A DNA stretch of 13,504 nucleotides, from NCBI GenBank assembly GCA_022615275.1, contig JAKEHA010000030.1, forward strand, positions 1 through 13,504, read 5' to 3'. The translations under genes and the position numbers were made by a program. The notes beneath the pieces were generated by a model. It did not search any database. It saw only the letters and a list, made by a program, of their open reading frames with translations, and had not been told where the DNA came from. This DNA comes from Candidatus Latescibacterota bacterium (GTDB lineage Bacteria > Krumholzibacteriota > Krumholzibacteriia > WVZY01 > JAKEHA01). This document shows, one piece after another, positions 5,620 through 12,143 of this stretch. Each line of letters opens with the position of its first letter. Position 1 is the stretch's first letter.

Positions 5620-7305
5620 GTGCGAGGCAACCGAGCGACGCGCTTCCTGGCTCTCCCGTGGCTGGTGACCAGCGTAGCCGCGGTCATGGCCGTCGTCGCC
5701 GCCTACCAGCGTCGTTGGATGACCGACGACGCGTTCATCTCGTTCCGCCATGCAGAACAACTCGTTTCCGGCCACGGGCTCGTGTTCAATCCGGGCGAGC
5801 GCGTCGAAGGAATGAGCAACTTCCTGTGGACGCTCTGGATCGCGGCCGGCATGCGGCTCGGCGTCTCCCCGGAGACCTGGGCGGTGGTGTGGGGACTCGT
5901 CTCGCTCGTCGTCATCATCGCCGGGTTGCGGTTGTCCCACGCCCGCATGAGCCGCCGTCTCGGGGTGGAATCGCCAACGCTTCCGCTCGGCGCGGTGGTC
6001 CTCGCGTGTCACGCCGACATGCTGTGGTTCGCGACCGGTGGGCTGGAGACGGCCGCGTTCACGGCGTTGATGCTGGCCGTGTTCCTCATGCTGACCACCG
6101 CAGCGCGCGGCCGCCGGTTCGACGCAGCGGCCGGCATCGTTTCCGCGCTGTGCGCGCTGACGCGCCCGGAGGGCGTGCTCGCGGCGGGACTCGGCGGCGC
6201 GTACCTGTTCGTCGTCCGCCGCCGCAGCCTGCTCGCGTTCGCCATCGGCTTCTCCGCGCTGTGGGTGCCGGCGACGATCGGGCGCGTGCTCTACTATGGC
6301 GATTTCTTCCCGAACACGGTCCACGCCAAGTCCGGCGCGTATGGACGACTGGACCAGGGTTTCTTCTACGTCCGGCTTTTCTTCACGCAGTACTGGCCGC
6401 TGCTCTTGGGCCTTCCCCTGGTGCTATTCGCGTGGCGACGCTTCCGCGCGAGCGGCGCCGGCCCCGAGATCGTGCTGGCCGCCGCCTTCGCACTCGTGTA
6501 CACCGCGTTCGTGGTCGCCGTCGCGGGCGACTTCATGTTCGCGCGCTTCCTGATTCCCGCGACCCCGTTTTTCGCGATCCTGCTCGACGCGGGCGTGCTC
6601 GGGTTCGCGACGCGCGGTCGCTGGGTCCAGCCCGTGCTCGCCGCCGGTCTGTGCGCCGCGGTCGCGTTCAGCGTGCGCCCCTTCGAGGGTATGTGGGGAC
6701 CGCGCGGCATCGCCGACGAACCCCGCTACTACACCCACGAGCGTACCAAGGACATCGACACCCGGGCCGCGATTCTGAAGAGCTACATGAGCGGGCTCGA
6801 CTACTCCGTCGCGTTCTTCGGAGGCGAGGCCCGGCTGGTGTACCGCGCGCGCGTGCCCGTGGCCATCGAAAGCGAAACCGGACTGACCGACCGCTTCCTG
6901 GCGCGGCGCCGGGTCGCGAGCGAGAGCGGGGAGCAGCGCGTCGGTCACGAGAAGACGGCACCGCTCGCGTATTTGATCGGCGAGCGAAAGGTCGACTTCG
7001 TGTTCAGCGGCAACGCGGCGCAAGAGCTGGGGCTCGACAGCGCGATTCCGCACGTCAACGTGCGCTTCGGCGTTCTTAGCGGGCGCTTGCTGCACTGGGA
7101 CGCGGACCTCGTGCAAGCGCTCCGCGAGCGCGAGGTCGAGATCGACGACTTCCCACGCTTCCTCGACGACTACATCGCGACCATGTCGGAACGGCCCGCG
7201 GCCGGGGTGGCGCGGAACTTCGGGCAATTCAAGCGCTTCTACTTCGACCACGTGGACGACCCGGCGCGCCGGGCATACTTCGAGCGGCGGCTGGCCGGCC
7301 CATGA
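5620..7305 (+). CDS. GT-C type polytopic membrane glycosyltransferase, 561 aa (AftB-like signature)
   Basis: Probable integral membrane glycosyltransferase using a lipid-phosphate sugar donor. After one N-terminal helix (residues 9-29) comes DDAFISFRHAEQLVSGHGLV (36-55) and FNPGERVEGMSNFLWTLWIA (56-75). This Asp-Asp plus NPGERVEG signature is shared with the group that includes the mycobacterial terminal arabinofuranosyltransferase AftB and many uncharacterised GT-C proteins. Roughly ten hydrophobic helices follow, then a soluble C-terminal part from about residue 370. I chose GTG at 5620, two bases after the previous stop, because it keeps the complete first helix; an ATG at 5686 would cut into it. 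No strong ribosome binding site is visible, so coupling to the upstream fragment is possible. The donor and acceptor cannot be told; arabinose is not implied. Confidence 0.75.
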   Translation: MRGNRATRFLALPWLVTSVAAVMAVVAAYQRRWMTDDAFISFRHAEQLVSGHGLVFNPGERVEGMSNFLWTLWIAAGMRLGVSPETWAVVWGLVSLVVIIAGLRLSHARMSRRLGVESPTLPLGAVVLACHADMLWFATGGLETAAFTALMLAVFLMLTTAARGRRFDAAAGIVSALCALTRPEGVLAAGLGGAYLFVVRRRSLLAFAIGFSALWVPATIGRVLYYGDFFPNTVHAKSGAYGRLDQGFFYVRLFFTQYWPLLLGLPLVLFAWRRFRASGAGPEIVLAAAFALVYTAFVVAVAGDFMFARFLIPATPFFAILLDAGVLGFATRGRWVQPVLAAGLCAAVAFSVRPFEGMWGPRGIADEPRYYTHERTKDIDTRAAILKSYMSGLDYSVAFFGGEARLVYRARVPVAIESETGLTDRFLARRRVASESGEQRVGHEKTAPLAYLIGERKVDFVFSGNAAQELGLDSAIPHVNVRFGVLSGRLLHWDADLVQALREREVEIDDFPRFLDDYIATMSERPAAGVARNFGQFKRFYFDHVDDPARRAYFERRLAGP

Positions 7306-7339
7306 CCGATCGTCGGCGTCAATGTGCCCCAAGCAATCC

Positions 7340-7370
7340 TTGACGTCTCCCCCCAAATCCATTCGAATGG
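7340..7370 (+). promoter_or_regulatory. Candidate promoter with 12-bp palindrome before the 128-aa gene
   Basis: A -35-like TTGACG (7340-7345) is followed after 17 bases by TCGAAT (7363-7368), a four-of-six match to the -10 consensus. The perfect palindrome CCATTCGAATGG (7359-7370) covers the -10 element and could be an operator. The gene start is at 7405. Seen directly are the two hexamers and the palindrome; their function is inferred. Confidence 0.35.
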
Positions 7371-7404
7371 TCCCCGACCGTAACCGCCACGGGAGGAGAC
7401 GCGA

Positions 7405-7791
7405 ATGGCCAGCTACGACGCCGAGGTTGTCGCCTACAATATCGTCCTGTACTCGCACTTCGTAATCGGCACCGAGAACGTGCCGGCCTGGATCAAGCTC
7501 CGGGCCCAAGCCACCGACCCCGATACGGGCGCCGTCACCGCGAGCTGGGAGTTGGACTGCCGGATTCGCCCCGACTCGGCGGCCGTGTTGAGCCCCGACA
7601 TCCATCCGCCCGCCACCCCGGGCTCGGTCGGGCGCGTGTACTTCCAGAAGAACCTGCGCGAGATGCCGATAATGATCGACATGCTTCGCAACGAAAAGCC
7701 GATCTGGCTGCACCTCAACGGGGACAAGAAGATCGTCGTTCTGATGACGGGCGAAGAACCGGTGGGCGAAGGCGAGCTGCTCGGCGGATAG
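7405..7791 (+). CDS. Unrecognised 128-aa protein
   Basis: I do not recognise a family. The protein begins MASYDAEVVAYNIVLYSHFV and has no signal peptide or membrane helix, so it is probably cytoplasmic. It looks like a small beta-rich domain, with strands such as AWIKLRAQATDPDTGAVTAS, GRVYFQKN and PIWLHLNGDKKIVVLMTG, and ends in an acidic, glycine-rich tail (EEPVGEGELLGG). One cysteine is present. The start is well supported: GGAGGAG at 7392-7398 lies six bases before the ATG. It has its own intergenic region upstream with a candidate promoter, and the next gene follows after 62 bases on the same strand. G+C and codon use look like those of the neighbours. Confidence 0.8.
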   Translation: MASYDAEVVAYNIVLYSHFVIGTENVPAWIKLRAQATDPDTGAVTASWELDCRIRPDSAAVLSPDIHPPATPGSVGRVYFQKNLREMPIMIDMLRNEKPIWLHLNGDKKIVVLMTGEEPVGEGELLGG

Positions 7792-7853
7792 AAAGGGGGC
7801 GGCCTGCGACTCCGCCTGCGCAACCTGGCCGGTGGCCATCCGTATTCCTCCCC

Positions 7854-9962
7854 ATGCGCGAAGCCGGCCTGATCCTCCGAACCGCGTTCGCCCTCTTTAC
7901 ATTGGGGATCGTTTGCCCAGTTTCTAGCGCTGCCGAGCCGATACCCCCCGACTCGGTCCCGCAAGCCGTCGGCATCACCCAGACCATCTTCGTCGAAGGG
8001 AAAGAGTTCACGGTGCGCGAGATCGTCCAGCGCGCCATGAAGGGAGAGCGCACCAAGCTCGCGGGGCACGTCGATGTGACCTATCGCATATCGACCCACG
8101 TCGCCTTCGTGTGGCCGGAGAAGAAGACGGTCGAGACCGAGGTCTATCGCATCTATGGCGACTCGACCGGGTACATGCGGCGAGTTCTCCTGGCTTCGCA
8201 GAGCGAGAAGTTCAAGAAGCAGAACGACGCGTGGGCCTTGGACGAAACCGAGCAGCCGGATGCGCCCGACTATCGCATTCGCGACTTCGACGTGAGCCGC
8301 TTCACGCGCATTCCCATCTATCTCGAGAACGACCAGGAGTACGACTTCACGTTGCTCGATCGCACGCTGGAGCCCGATCGCGTCATCTTCCATGTCGCGT
8401 TTCGTCCCAAATCGGATTTCAGCGAGCTGCCGCGCGGGGACATCTATATCGACTCGAACGGCTTCCGTGTCATCCACGAAGTCTACGAGTTCACCGAGAA
8501 TCCGATGCCCGTATTCATCAAGGGCATCCGCCGCATCTCCGTGCAGTGGATGCGTCTCGTCGGCGGCGAATGGGTGCCCAAGCAGCTCGCGGCCGAGCTG
8601 GACCTGCGTCGCGGCGCGATGTGGTTCGCGCCGAGCGGCATCTCGTTCTCGCAGATCTTCGAAGGCTACCGGTTCGACTTGGGCTATGACGCGCGCCTGT
8701 TCGGTGAGCGCGACGATATGCCCGATCTCGGGAAGGGAATTGCCGCGGCGACCGCCGACACCACGCTGTCCATCGCGGCGCCGCAACTGCTCTCGAGCTT
8801 GCACGCGCAGGACGATGCCGCGTACACGCCCGAAGTGCGGATCACGAACCACGCGTTCATCGATTCGACCGGTGCGCGCCACGATTCGCTGGGCGTGGGC
8901 GGACTGACCGGATCCCTCTATGGAAACAATCTCGTGCTCGACTTCTCCCCGAGCCTGACCGACTGGGACTACAACCGCGTCGAGGGGTTCGTCTTTGGCG
9001 GCGAGGCCAACTACGGTCGCGCCGACCAACGCGCTCGCTTGTCCGCCTTCGGCGGATTCGCGACCGCACCCGAAGAGTTCCGCTACCGCGTCGATCTCCG
9101 CACCGAGCTGCCCGCGACCGATCGCAAGGCGGCGCTCGTCGTGTCGTTCCGCGACCGCGTGGAGCCCTTCGGATCGAACCGTCCCGCGCTCAACAGCCTG
9201 CGCGCGTTCGTGGGTGGTGCCGACGACCAGGATTACGCGCATCGCCTGGGCGGATCGGCGCGCGTGGTCGTCACACCGACCAACGACCTCTCGTTCGACG
9301 CCGGCGTCGAAGGGACACGTGAGTCGAGTGTCGTCACCGACGAGGACTTCTCGCTCTTCGGCGACATGAACCAAGTCAATCCGGCGGTCGAAGAGGGCGA
9401 TGAATACGCGATCGTCGTCGGTGCTCGCGTCGACACGCCGCACTGGCTGCACGCGCGCGTCACGCAACGACTCGCGGGCGGCGCGTTGGGCGGAGACTTT
9501 CGCTACAATCGCACCGACATCACGATTCGCGCGCGTGGGTTCGTGGTGGGGAGGCAGGAACTCGCGCTGACCCTCAACGGCGTCGCCACCGGCGACGCGC
9601 CGCCGTTCCAGCAGCGCGCCGACGTCGGCGGCTTGAGCACCGTGCGCGGCTACGATCGCCGCACCCACCTCGGAAACCATTCGTTCGCGTCGCGCCTCGA
9701 GTACTTCGTTCCCTACGACGTGTTCGCGTACACGCGCATCCCCCTCCTGGACTCGTCGAGCATACAGGTCGTGCCCTGGGCCGACGCCGGTCGCGTGGGC
9801 GAAGGGGACTCGCAGGACTGGATCCGCTCGGTGGGCATCGGGCTGCAACGCTACCTATGGCCGGTCGACGACGCCGCCAACCTCCGGTTGGACTTCACCT
9901 TTCCGCTCGACAACCCGGAGTCCGACTTCGTGGTGTACCTGTGGTTCGTGGCGCTTAGGTAA
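7854..9962 (+). CDS. Outer-membrane protein: LolA-like N-terminal half plus Omp85-type beta-barrel, 702 aa
   Basis: Residues 1-26 are a signal peptide (MREAGLILRTAFALFTLGIV, cleavage probably near SSA-AEP). Residues of about 50-290 form a beta-rich periplasmic part, with patterns such as YRIYGDSTGYMRR, DRVIFHVAFRPKS, GDIYIDSNGFRVIHEVYEF and VQWMRLVGGEWVPKQLAAEL, that recall LolA-like or DUF5686-type domains. From about residue 330 a beta-barrel follows: YNRVEGFVFGGEANYG (373 on), alternating strands, and the Omp85 hallmark VRGY (597-600) in STVRGYDRRTHLGNHSF. The last strand ends FVVYLWFVALR, not in the usual terminal aromatic. No POTRA repeats are obvious. No strong ribosome binding site precedes the ATG, but the complete signal peptide supports it. 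The role could be export or insertion of an outer-membrane component; substrate unknown. Confidence 0.8.
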   Translation: MREAGLILRTAFALFTLGIVCPVSSAAEPIPPDSVPQAVGITQTIFVEGKEFTVREIVQRAMKGERTKLAGHVDVTYRISTHVAFVWPEKKTVETEVYRIYGDSTGYMRRVLLASQSEKFKKQNDAWALDETEQPDAPDYRIRDFDVSRFTRIPIYLENDQEYDFTLLDRTLEPDRVIFHVAFRPKSDFSELPRGDIYIDSNGFRVIHEVYEFTENPMPVFIKGIRRISVQWMRLVGGEWVPKQLAAELDLRRGAMWFAPSGISFSQIFEGYRFDLGYDARLFGERDDMPDLGKGIAAATADTTLSIAAPQLLSSLHAQDDAAYTPEVRITNHAFIDSTGARHDSLGVGGLTGSLYGNNLVLDFSPSLTDWDYNRVEGFVFGGEANYGRADQRARLSAFGGFATAPEEFRYRVDLRTELPATDRKAALVVSFRDRVEPFGSNRPALNSLRAFVGGADDQDYAHRLGGSARVVVTPTNDLSFDAGVEGTRESSVVTDEDFSLFGDMNQVNPAVEEGDEYAIVVGARVDTPHWLHARVTQRLAGGALGGDFRYNRTDITIRARGFVVGRQELALTLNGVATGDAPPFQQRADVGGLSTVRGYDRRTHLGNHSFASRLEYFVPYDVFAYTRIPLLDSSSIQVVPWADAGRVGEGDSQDWIRSVGIGLQRYLWPVDDAANLRLDFTFPLDNPESDFVVYLWFVALR

Positions 9963-9971
9963 GGTGGACGC

Positions 9972-10322
9972 TCAGGCGGCCAGGACGAGTCGAAGCCCCG
10001 CGTCGACGCGAGCCATCGTTTCCTTCGGGAGCGATGCGACGCGTTCGGCGAGGATGCGCTTGTCCAGCGTGGCGACTTGGGAGACGTTCACGACCGACTC
10101 CTTCGGCAAGCGACTCTGTTTGGTATCGAGCCTCACGTTGCCGGGAGCGCGCGCGAGTTCCACGTTCGACGTGATCGCGGCGACGAGCACGGTGCCGATG
10201 CGGCTCGCGTTGAAGACGTCGCTTTGAATGACGAGCACGGGCCGGCGATAGCCCGGCCCGGATCCGATCGGCGCGCGCAAGTTCGCCCACCAGATCTCGC
10301 CTCGGCCAATCTGCGCGGCCAT
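9972..10322 (-). CDS. mazF: MazF/PemK-type endoribonuclease toxin, 116 aa
   Basis: Toxin of a type II toxin-antitoxin pair; the family cleaves RNA at short motifs and stops translation. RGEIWWANLRAP (residues 7-18), GYRRPVLVIQSDVFN (24-38), TVLVAAITS (44-52) and SVVNVSQVATLDKR near position 80 are the PemK/MazF core. The Arg of YRRP and the Thr of ITS, which correspond to the catalytic Arg and Thr, are retained, so an active enzyme is expected. The ATG at 10322 overlaps the antitoxin stop as TAATG, which points to coupled translation; the TTG two codons upstream is less likely. The stop is nine bases from the stop of the convergent outer-membrane protein gene. Confidence 0.92.
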   Translation of the reverse strand: MAAQIGRGEIWWANLRAPIGSGPGYRRPVLVIQSDVFNASRIGTVLVAAITSNVELARAPGNVRLDTKQSRLPKESVVNVSQVATLDKRILAERVASLPKETMARVDAGLRLVLAA

Positions 10323-10561
10323 TACCAATTCTCGTCGGTGAGGAGTTGTTCGCCAGCGGCCTCGATCAGTGGATCGAGATCGCGGTTGCTCTGCTTGCCG
10401 TAGACCACGTCGAGAGCCTCGCGAACGACGCCTCCGCCTTGCTGTTCGAGGTAACGGGTGACTGCCCTCTGATAGAGCTCGCTTCGGGAGATTCCCAGGC
10501 GCCGCGCGACTTTCTCGGCGGCTTCGAACAGATTGTCGGGGATGGAGATCGCGGTCTTCAC
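10322..10561 (-). CDS. Ribbon-helix-helix antitoxin of the MazF toxin, 79 aa
   Basis: Antitoxin and probable DNA-binding autorepressor. The N terminus VKTAISIPDNLFEAAEKVAR with GISRSELYQRAVTRYLEQQ (residues 23-41) is a CopG/Arc-type ribbon-helix-helix domain: beta strand, then two helices. The acidic C terminus (LDPLIEAAGEQLLTDENW) is likely the toxin-binding part. I chose GTG at 10561 because the fold begins exactly there. The frame is open to 10642, but that extension runs through the promoter and has no family similarity. The stop overlaps the toxin ATG by one base. Functionally it takes the place of MazE, although the DNA-binding domain is not of the AbrB type. Confidence 0.88.
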   Translation of the reverse strand: MKTAISIPDNLFEAAEKVARRLGISRSELYQRAVTRYLEQQGGGVVREALDVVYGKQSNRDLDPLIEAAGEQLLTDENW

Positions 10562-10567
10562 AACGGG

Positions 10568-10596
10568 AGTATAACCCGTGGTATAACCGGCGTCAA
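10568..10596 (-). promoter_or_regulatory. Promoter of the toxin-antitoxin operon with direct-repeat operator; predicted leaderless
   Basis: On the minus strand: -35 TTGACG (10596-10591), 17 bases, -10 TATACT (10573-10568). The predicted start of transcription coincides with the GTG at 10561, so the mRNA would have no leader. Two copies of GGTTATAC on the minus strand (plus strand GTATAACC at 10569-10576 and 10581-10588), 12 bases apart, cover the -10 and spacer. They are a good operator candidate for the ribbon-helix-helix antitoxin, which typically binds repeated short sites on one face of the DNA. Confidence 0.7.
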
Positions 10597-10607
10597 GCGG
10601 TTGAAGT

Positions 10608-11015
10608 CTACTCCGTGCCTCCCCAGACCGCCTTGATGTCAACTACCGGTGTGCCGTCGATCGCCTCGATGGGTCCGATGCGTAGCCGCGTCCCGGAGAT
10701 CTCCCGCACCGTCACGCGATGCAGCCCCAGCGGGTTCGGCCGGTCCTGAGAGCGCGTGGCGAACACGCCCGTGAGCGGGTTCTTGTGATCATCGCGTGGA
10801 TGGACTTCCATCACGGAACGATCCGCACGGTGCAGCCACGTGATCACGATCGCTTCGTCGCCCGCGGAAATCCCGCGCAGCGCCCGCGCGAACGCCGGAT
10901 CGACTTCGAGCCACGCGTCGGGCGCGCATTCCGCTCCTTGTCGCGGCGCCTCCGCCAACGATCGAAGCGTCGATCGAATGACGCCAATCGGTCGAAGCGA
11001 GATTCCTTCCGTCAT
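10608..11015 (-). CDS. trmO: tRNA (N6-threonylcarbamoyladenosine37-N6)-methyltransferase TrmO, short form, 135 aa
   Basis: TrmO (TsaA/YaeB/VirR family) uses S-adenosylmethionine to methylate t6A37 of a threonine tRNA. The N terminus ISLRPIGVIRST is typical, and the family signature SQDRPNPLGLHRVTV spans residues 89-103, followed by IDGTPVVDIK near the end. The E. coli enzyme is longer, with an extra C-terminal domain; the single-domain length here is common in other bacteria. The ATG at 11015 has GGAGG (11020-11024) four bases upstream; the open frame to 11111 lacks family similarity. The stop is 11 bases before the toxin-antitoxin -35 element, so read-through into that operon is possible. 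Confidence 0.9.
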   Translation of the reverse strand: MTEGISLRPIGVIRSTLRSLAEAPRQGAECAPDAWLEVDPAFARALRGISAGDEAIVITWLHRADRSVMEVHPRDDHKNPLTGVFATRSQDRPNPLGLHRVTVREISGTRLRIGPIEAIDGTPVVDIKAVWGGTE

Positions 11016-11147
11016 GCAACCTCCGAAACTACGGCCTCCACACTCCGGCGCTCGCTTGGTGTTCACGTTGAGCCGGTTCCACACGTTAATATCGTCGATC
11101 GCGATGATCAAGAGCCATCCCGTACCCGCTCGGGATTGAGCCGGTAG

Positions 11148-11153
11148 TATACT
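11148..11153 (+). promoter_or_regulatory. Candidate -10 element for the lipoprotein-CPXCG-GNAT genes
   Basis: TATACT stands 40 bases before the ATG at 11194 and matches the -10 of the toxin-antitoxin promoter exactly. No good -35 is found at 16-18 bases; TTGAGC at 11136 is too close. The assignment is therefore weak. An AAGGAGA ribosome binding site (11180-11186) follows before the gene. Confidence 0.3.
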
Positions 11154-11193
11154 CTCGTCGCGCGCCCCCGCCAGATGATAAGGAGATCCGGCT

Positions 11194-11433
11194 ATGCGTC
11201 ACGTCCTCGTCTTCGTGTTCCTGTTCCTTGCTTTTGTCGTCGCGTGCTCATCCGGCCTGGACCGCCCCGTCTTCAGCGCCGATGCCAAGCTAGACGACGA
11301 CGGTGTCCAGCGCGTGAAGATCGACATGCACAGCTACTACTTCGAGCCCAAGCCGGGCGAGTATCGCTTCTTCTGTCACAAGGGCAGTCACGAGAAGAAA
11401 GGAATGGTCGGAACGCTCGTGGTCCTGGAATGA
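11194..11433 (+). CDS. Short cupredoxin-like lipoprotein, apparently lacking the middle of the domain (79 aa)
   Basis: A lipoprotein signal peptide ends in VVAC (lipobox, Cys18), so the mature protein is membrane anchored. VKIDMHSYYFEP (41-52) is the first strand of a cupredoxin-type domain, and PGEYRFFCHKGSHEKKGMVG (54-73) is the last part, with the copper ligands Cys61, His66 and Met71. In ordinary members about 50-60 residues, carrying the first His ligand, lie between these two parts. Here they are joined at EPK-PGEY with no gap. The type 1 copper site would lack one ligand and the barrel could not close in the normal way. An AAGGAGA site seven bases upstream supports the ATG. It may be a decayed gene, an assembly collapse, or a functional mini-protein. 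First of three closely spaced plus-strand genes. Confidence 0.7.
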   Translation: MRHVLVFVFLFLAFVVACSSGLDRPVFSADAKLDDDGVQRVKIDMHSYYFEPKPGEYRFFCHKGSHEKKGMVGTLVVLE

Positions 11434-11459
11434 GCGGGCCGCGGGCTCGTCCGTAGCAT

Positions 11460-11648
11460 ATGAGCGAACCGCTACCACTAAGTTGTCCCTACTGCGGCGA
11501 GACCGTGGAACTCGACGTCGATGAGGGCGGGGGCAACCGTCAATCCTACGTCGAAGACTGTCCGGTGTGCTGCCAACCCTGGCAAGTCGATGTCGCGCGC
11601 GATCGCGAAGGCAACTGGACCGCGACGCTACGCACCTCCGACGAATGA
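11460..11648 (+). CDS. CPXCG-motif cysteine-rich protein, 62 aa
   Basis: Small probable zinc-binding protein of the CPXCG family. It has CPYCG (residues 9-13) and CPVCC (34-38), the two Cys pairs that would hold one zinc ion, separated by an acidic stretch with GGGNRQSYVEDCPVCCQPW, which is diagnostic for the family. The function of the family is not established. Length matches the usual 60-70 residues. The start lies 26 bases after the lipoprotein stop; no clear ribosome binding site is seen. The next gene begins 15 bases downstream. Confidence 0.9.
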   Translation: MSEPLPLSCPYCGETVELDVDEGGGNRQSYVEDCPVCCQPWQVDVARDREGNWTATLRTSDE

Positions 11649-11663
11649 CGCGCGAGGGGCACG

Positions 11664-12128
11664 ATGACGCTCTTCGAACCGTTCACTCCCGAGCACTGGC
11701 GTGACGCGCGCCGCCTCATCGAGACCTACGCCGCTTCGCTCAATGTCGATCTCTCCTTCCAGAACTTTGGCGAAGAGATCGAGCATTTGTCGATTGAATA
11801 CGGCCCGCCCAATGGGGCCTTTCTGCTCGCCGAGGCGAGCGATCGCGCGATCGGCTGCGTGGGGCTGCGCGCGTTCGACGAGACCACGGGAGAGATCAAG
11901 CGCCTCTACGTCGATCCCGCCGCGCGCGGACACGGTGCAGGGCGCGCGCTGGCGGAAGCGATCGTCGCGCGGGGGAGAGAGATCGGCTACGCGCGCCTCG
12001 TACTCGACACCCTGCCCACGATGGGCGCGGCACAGGCGCTGTACGTCGCGTTGGGATTCACGCCCATCGAGCCCTATCGATTCAATCCGGTGCCGGGAAC
12101 GGCGTTCATGGAGCTGAATCTGCGCTGA
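11664..12128 (+). CDS. GNAT-family N-acetyltransferase, 154 aa
   Basis: Acetyl-CoA dependent N-acetyltransferase of unknown substrate. FLLAEASDRAIGCVGLRAF (53-71) and GEIKRLYVDPAARGHGAGRA (76-95) are the central GNAT strands and the acetyl-CoA pyrophosphate loop, with the R-G-x-G-x-G pattern at 88-93. RLVLDTLPTMGAAQALYVALGF follows as the C-terminal motif B region. The N-terminal EEIEHLSIEYGPPNGAFLLA pattern is common in a set of bacterial GNAT proteins annotated only by family. GAGGGG lies four bases before the ATG. It ends 15 bases from the stop of the convergent NmrA-like gene. Confidence 0.9.
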   Translation: MTLFEPFTPEHWRDARRLIETYAASLNVDLSFQNFGEEIEHLSIEYGPPNGAFLLAEASDRAIGCVGLRAFDETTGEIKRLYVDPAARGHGAGRALAEAIVARGREIGYARLVLDTLPTMGAAQALYVALGFTPIEPYRFNPVPGTAFMELNLR

Positions 12129-12143
12129 TGCGAGGCCGTACGG

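Noticed and set aside
7798..7838. Small GC hairpins (GGCGG...CCGCC and TGGCC...GGCCA) between the 128-aa gene and the outer-membrane protein gene
   Set aside because: Short stems without T tracts; not distinguishable from background and not claimed as a terminator.
7434..9848. An 804-codon open frame on the minus strand, opposite the outer-membrane protein gene
   Set aside because: Its translation is rich in Arg, His, Glu and Asp, without domain patterns, as expected for the shadow of a high-GC gene. The plus-strand frame has a signal peptide and barrel motifs.
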